Shown here: positions 4,268-6,781 of the stretch, piece by piece | Numbering within the stretch: position 1 is the stretch's first letter | Layout: each line of letters starts with the position of its first letter | DNA from: Actinomycetota bacterium | Lineage (GTDB): Bacteria > Actinomycetota > Thermoleophilia > Gaiellales > Gaiellaceae | Assembly: GCA_013695295.1 (NCBI GenBank) | Contig: JACDAS010000022.1 | Coordinates: 1-6,781 of the forward strand | Direction of reading: 5' to 3' | DNA: 6,781 nucleotides | The notes under the pieces: generated by a model | What the model was told of the DNA's origin: nothing | The model's input: the letters and a program-made list of their open reading frames with translations, nothing else | Databases searched by the model: none | Translations under genes and position numbers: made by a program

Positions 4268-5248
4268 GTGAGCGCTGCGGAGAAGGAGGGGGTCAACGGG
4301 GGAACCACGGGTTCCCCCGTTCTGAGGGTCGTGCACACCCCGCTCAACGTCGCCGGGATCCCGTGGACGAACGTCCAGGCGCTGCGCCGGCGGGGGGTCG
4401 ACGCGAAGCTGGTCGTCGTCGAGCGGCAGCGCATGCACCCCGAGGCCGACGTCGATCTCGCCCGGCGGCCCGGCCTCCTCGGGCAGGCCCGAGCCCAGTG
4501 GCCGGCGTTCGCGCGCCTCCTCCCGCGCACGGACGTGTTCCACTTCTACTTCGGCTGGACGCTGCTGCCGAAGTTTCTCCAGTTCCCGGTCCTGCGGGCC
4601 GCGCGTAGACGGTCGGTCTTCCACTTCCTCGGCTCGGACATCCGCGGCAAGACCGAGGCCGAGCTGGCCTACCGCCACCGCGCCGACGCCTGCATCGTCG
4701 GCTCCTACGACGCGATCCGCTGGGTCCCGGAGGCCGAGGTCGTCCCGCCCGGGATCGATCTGCGCACGATCGCCGCCGCGGCGCCGTCCGGCCGCGAGCG
4801 CCCGCTCGTCGTCCACGCCCCGTCGAGCCGCTCCCGCAAGGGCACGGCCGACGTGATCGCCGCCTGCGAGGGGCTGCCGCTCGACCTGGAGATCGTCGAA
4901 GGCCTACACCACGACCAGGCGCTCGCGCGCTATGCCGCGGCGGACATCGTCGTCGACCAGCTGAACGCCGGCTGGTACGGGATCTTCGCGATCGAGGCGA
5001 TGGCGCTCGGCAAGCCCGTGCTGACCTTCCTCCACGACGAGGCCGTCCGCCGCACGGAGGAGGCGTTCGGCGTCCGAGTCCCGATCGTCTCCGTGGCGAG
5101 GGAGACCCTGCGCGAGCGCCTGGCCGAGCTGGCCGCGTCCCCGGCGGAGCGCCAGCGGGCCGGCGCGGCGAGTCGGGCCTACGTGGAGCACGTGCACGAT
5201 GCGGACCGCATGGCCGAGCGCCTCGTCGGCATCTACTCTCGACTCTGA
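4268..5248 (+). CDS. GT-B glycosyltransferase (GT4-like)
   Basis: The protein has 326 residues and no membrane segments. It is expected to transfer a sugar from a nucleotide donor to a lipid-linked or soluble acceptor at the cytoplasmic face. The N-terminal acceptor domain starts at LRVVHTPLNVAGIPWTNVQA (19-38) and includes DVFHFYFGWTLLPK (89-102) and FHFLGSDIRGK (118-128). The C-terminal donor domain runs from about 178: VVHAPSSRSRKGTADVI (181-197) is the phosphate-contact loop, and DIVVDQLNAGWYGIFAIEAMALGKPVL (226-252) is the donor-binding E-x7-E region, with Glu243 kept while the first Glu position is replaced within the GWYG version. Residues 1-18 are a low-complexity Gly/Ser/Thr/Glu extension partly encoded by a perfect palindrome; the family fold would normally begin near residue 19. 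The stop overlaps the next ATG by one base, so the gene heads a second coupled block. Donor and acceptor sugars are not predictable. Confidence 0.88.
   Translation: MSAAEKEGVNGGTTGSPVLRVVHTPLNVAGIPWTNVQALRRRGVDAKLVVVERQRMHPEADVDLARRPGLLGQARAQWPAFARLLPRTDVFHFYFGWTLLPKFLQFPVLRAARRRSVFHFLGSDIRGKTEAELAYRHRADACIVGSYDAIRWVPEAEVVPPGIDLRTIAAAAPSGRERPLVVHAPSSRSRKGTADVIAACEGLPLDLEIVEGLHHDQALARYAAADIVVDQLNAGWYGIFAIEAMALGKPVLTFLHDEAVRRTEEAFGVRVPIVSVARETLRERLAELAASPAERQRAGAASRAYVEHVHDADRMAERLVGIYSRL
4295..4321. repeat. Perfect 12-bp palindrome within the glycosyltransferase 5' coding region
   Basis: AACGGGGGAACC (4295-4306) and GGTTCCCCCGTT (4310-4321) pair perfectly around a 3-nt ACG loop. It lies 25 nt after the start codon and encodes roughly residues 10-18, upstream of the first conserved beta strand. 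In mRNA it would form a very stable hairpin near the initiating ribosome. No T-run follows. It may be an inserted repeat or a translation-modulating structure. Confidence 0.7.
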
Positions 5249-5799
5249 TGCGCGTGCGCCGACCGGTGCTGGCCCTGCTCTGCGCGCTCGGCACCGGCTG
5301 CGGGGGCGCCGGGCCGGCCCCCGAATTTGCGCCGGGCGACGCCTCGACGGCCCCGCCACCCTTCGTGCTCCGCTCGTCCGCCGGCACGCAGACGGCGAGC
5401 CAGGGCTCGAGCTGCGTCGACAGCGGCCAGGGAGGCGGGATGTTCGGGAGCGTGTGCGCCGACACCGCGCCCCCGCCGGCTGCCCGGCTCAGCGTCGTCC
5501 GGCCGGGCGAGACGGTTCGGATCGCGATGGCGGGAGCCCGCCTGAGCGCGGCCGAGGCGAGCGTGCACCCGCTCGGCTGCCCGGGTCGCCTGCTGCGCCG
5601 GATCCGCCTGGGCGGCCGTGAGACCCGCTGGCGGGTGACGCTACCCCCGGGCGACTACGAGCTCTCGCTCTTCGGCCGCTTCCACGCCGACGACGGGCGC
5701 CAGGGCGACTCGAGCGGCGTCGCCGGGCTCTCGGTCAGCGCCGAGGCGGCGCTCGAGATCGTCGACGCCGCGGCCGGCGTCCGCAAGCCCTGCGCCTGA
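5248..5799 (+). CDS. Exported or lipid-anchored protein of unknown function
   Basis: I do not recognise this 183-residue protein. The N-terminus (RVRRPVLALLCALGTGC, 2-18) is a positively charged, hydrophobic signal; Cys18 could be lipidated, but Gly at -3 is a poor lipobox, so a plain secretory signal is also possible. A Pro/Ala/Ser/Gly-rich linker with Cys56 and Cys70 follows (about 19-78). The rest (80-175) alternates short strands and turns (RLSVVRPGETVRIAM, 80-94; RWRVTLPPGDYELSLFGRF, 127-145; GVAGLSVSAEAALEIV, 157-172), like a single beta-sandwich or Ig-like domain. Cys111 and the penultimate Cys182 could pair. No catalytic motif is visible. ATG 5248 overlaps the glycosyltransferase stop by one base (TGATG), and the stop overlaps the flippase start the same way, so it is expressed with glycan assembly and export genes. 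A surface role such as binding or presenting the glycan is only a guess. Confidence 0.7.
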   Translation: MRVRRPVLALLCALGTGCGGAGPAPEFAPGDASTAPPPFVLRSSAGTQTASQGSSCVDSGQGGGMFGSVCADTAPPPAARLSVVRPGETVRIAMAGARLSAAEASVHPLGCPGRLLRRIRLGGRETRWRVTLPPGDYELSLFGRFHADDGRQGDSSGVAGLSVSAEAALEIVDAAAGVRKPCA

Positions 5800-6781
5800 T
5801 GCGAGAGCAGCTGAAGCGCCTGGCGAGGCACTCGGCCATCTACGGGGTCGGGGGGCTCGTCTCCCGGATCCTGGCGGTGCTGCTGCTGCCGCTCTACACG
5901 CACTACCTCGACCCCCGGGACTACGGGGCGATCGAGACGCTGCTGGCGCTCTCGGCGGTGCTCGCGATCGTGCTGCGCGCCGGGATCTCGAGCGCCTTCT
6001 TCCGCTTCTACTTCGACTCGCCCGAGCCCGCGAGGCGGCTCGTCGTCGTCCGCACCGCCTTCTGGTTCACGATGGCCTCGGCGACGGCTGGGCTCGCCCT
6101 CGGCCTCGCGCTCGCGGGGCCAGTGTCCCAGCTCCTGTTCGGAACCGGTGCCCACGCCGACCTTGTGCGCGCCACGTTCGTCGGCCTCTGGGCGCAGATG
6201 AACTACGAGCAGATCGCGGCGCTCTTCCGCGTCGAGGAGCGCTCGGTCGCGTTCGTCTGCTCGATCCTCGCGAACCTCGTCGTCACGGTCGGTGCGACCG
6301 TGGCCCTCGTGGTCTGGCTCGACAAGGGCGCCGTGGGAGTGATCGTGGGCAGCTTCGTCGGCACGCTGACCGTGTACGCGGTGTTGCTCGGCTACCGCCG
6401 CGAGCAGCTCGGTCTCCAGTTCGACGGGTCGCTCCTGCACCGGATGAACCGCTTCGGCCTGCCGCTCGTCCCCTCGGCCCTGGCGCTCTGGGCGACGAAT
6501 TTCAGCGACCGCTTCTTCCTCGTGAAGCTGGTCGGCACGGCCGAGGTGGGTCTCTACTCGATCGGCGTGCGCGTCGCCTCGGCGCTCGTCCTGCTCCTGA
6601 CCGCCTTCCGCACGGCGTGGCCGGCGTTCGCCTATTCGATCGACGACGACGACGAGGCCCGCCGCACGTACGCCTTCGTCCTGACCTACCTGCTCTACAT
6701 CTGCTCGTGGGTCGCCCTCGGGCTCGCGCTCCTGTCGCCGTGGCTCGTCCGGCTGCTGACGACACCGGAGTTCTACGCCGC
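5799..6781 (+). CDS. Polysaccharide flippase, Wzx/oligosaccharide flippase family (partial, C-terminus beyond right edge)
   Basis: The frame is open from ATG 5799 to the right edge: 327 residues and two further bases, where the family is usually 400-500 aa. The start LARHSAIYGVGGLVSRILAV (8-27) followed by LLLPLYTHYLDPRDYGAIET (28-47) is the classic opening of the MOP-superfamily polysaccharide exporters, including the conserved YG turn between helices 1 and 2. Later hydrophobic stretches are at about 48-66, 83-113, 124-140, 150-174, 178-197, 218-236, 255-275 and 291-320, consistent with a multi-helix inner-membrane transporter. SDRFFL (236-241) and GLYSIGVRVASALVLL (251-266) match the second helical bundle, after which the sequence is cut. 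Wzx-type proteins move undecaprenyl-linked sugar units across the membrane. It is the last visible gene of the second block, overlapping the preceding stop by one base. A membership in the peptidoglycan MurJ branch is less likely given the glycosyltransferase context. Confidence 0.9.
   Translation, partial: MREQLKRLARHSAIYGVGGLVSRILAVLLLPLYTHYLDPRDYGAIETLLALSAVLAIVLRAGISSAFFRFYFDSPEPARRLVVVRTAFWFTMASATAGLALGLALAGPVSQLLFGTGAHADLVRATFVGLWAQMNYEQIAALFRVEERSVAFVCSILANLVVTVGATVALVVWLDKGAVGVIVGSFVGTLTVYAVLLGYRREQLGLQFDGSLLHRMNRFGLPLVPSALALWATNFSDRFFLVKLVGTAEVGLYSIGVRVASALVLLLTAFRTAWPAFAYSIDDDDEARRTYAFVLTYLLYICSWVALGLALLSPWLVRLLTTPEFYA

Noticed and set aside
2776..4530. Long minus-strand open frame of 584 codons opposite ATP-grasp 2
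   Set aside because: It crosses the inverted-repeat junction and the start of the glycosyltransferase, has biased composition and no recognisable domain. The plus strand encodes clear motifs.
5655..6440. Minus-strand open frame of 261 codons opposite the unknown protein and the flippase
   Set aside because: It is a highly charged Glu/Arg/Asp composition, the usual antisense image of a hydrophobic GC-rich membrane-protein gene.
1..6781. tRNA, rRNA, CRISPR array, toxin-antitoxin or phage genes
   Set aside because: I saw no repeat-spacer pattern, cloverleaf-like sequence or matching protein motifs anywhere in the window.

Overview
The window looks like chromosomal DNA from a very GC-rich actinobacterium. 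The high GC, the heavy use of GTG starts, TANNNT-type -10 boxes placed just before start codons, a subtilisin-inhibitor-family protein and the style of the glycan genes all fit Actinomycetota. Class Thermoleophilia (Solirubrobacterales/Gaiellales type) is my best guess, but it is recalled and not proven. The locus reads as part of a cell-surface polysaccharide or glycoconjugate cluster. It holds a sugar-nucleotide epimerase/dehydratase, two ATP-grasp ligases, a CE4-like deacetylase, a GT-B glycosyltransferase and a Wzx-type flippase, together with two secreted or lipid-anchored proteins.

Layout. The minus strand from 554 to the left edge carries the N-terminal 184 residues of an extended-SDR NAD-dependent epimerase/dehydratase. 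A divergent region of about 82 bp separates it from a small subtilisin inhibitor-like exported protein (637-1038). A nearly full-length palindrome of about 162 bp (1038-1199), which looks like a non-autonomous mobile element, fills the whole gap to the next gene. Then come three tightly overlapping genes: ATP-grasp ligase 1 (1203-2414), polysaccharide-deacetylase-like protein (2411-3052) and ATP-grasp ligase 2 (3049-4083), joined by two 4-bp GTGA overlaps. A 184-bp non-coding stretch (4084-4267) rich in perfect inverted repeats follows. The second block is a glycosyltransferase (4268-5248), a small exported protein of unknown function (5248-5799) and a polysaccharide flippase (5799 to the right edge, truncated), joined by 1-bp TGATG overlaps.

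How it may work together (inference). The epimerase would supply a modified nucleotide sugar and the glycosyltransferase would build a lipid-linked unit. The deacetylase and the two ATP-grasp enzymes, encoded as one translationally coupled block, would modify a sugar, for example by exposing an amine and then forming an amide on it. The flippase would export the product. The most unusual signals are the near-perfect palindromic element whose outer end seems to supply the ribosome-binding site of ATP-grasp 1, a perfect 12-bp palindrome inside the first codons of the glycosyltransferase, and the deacetylase sandwiched between two ligases.
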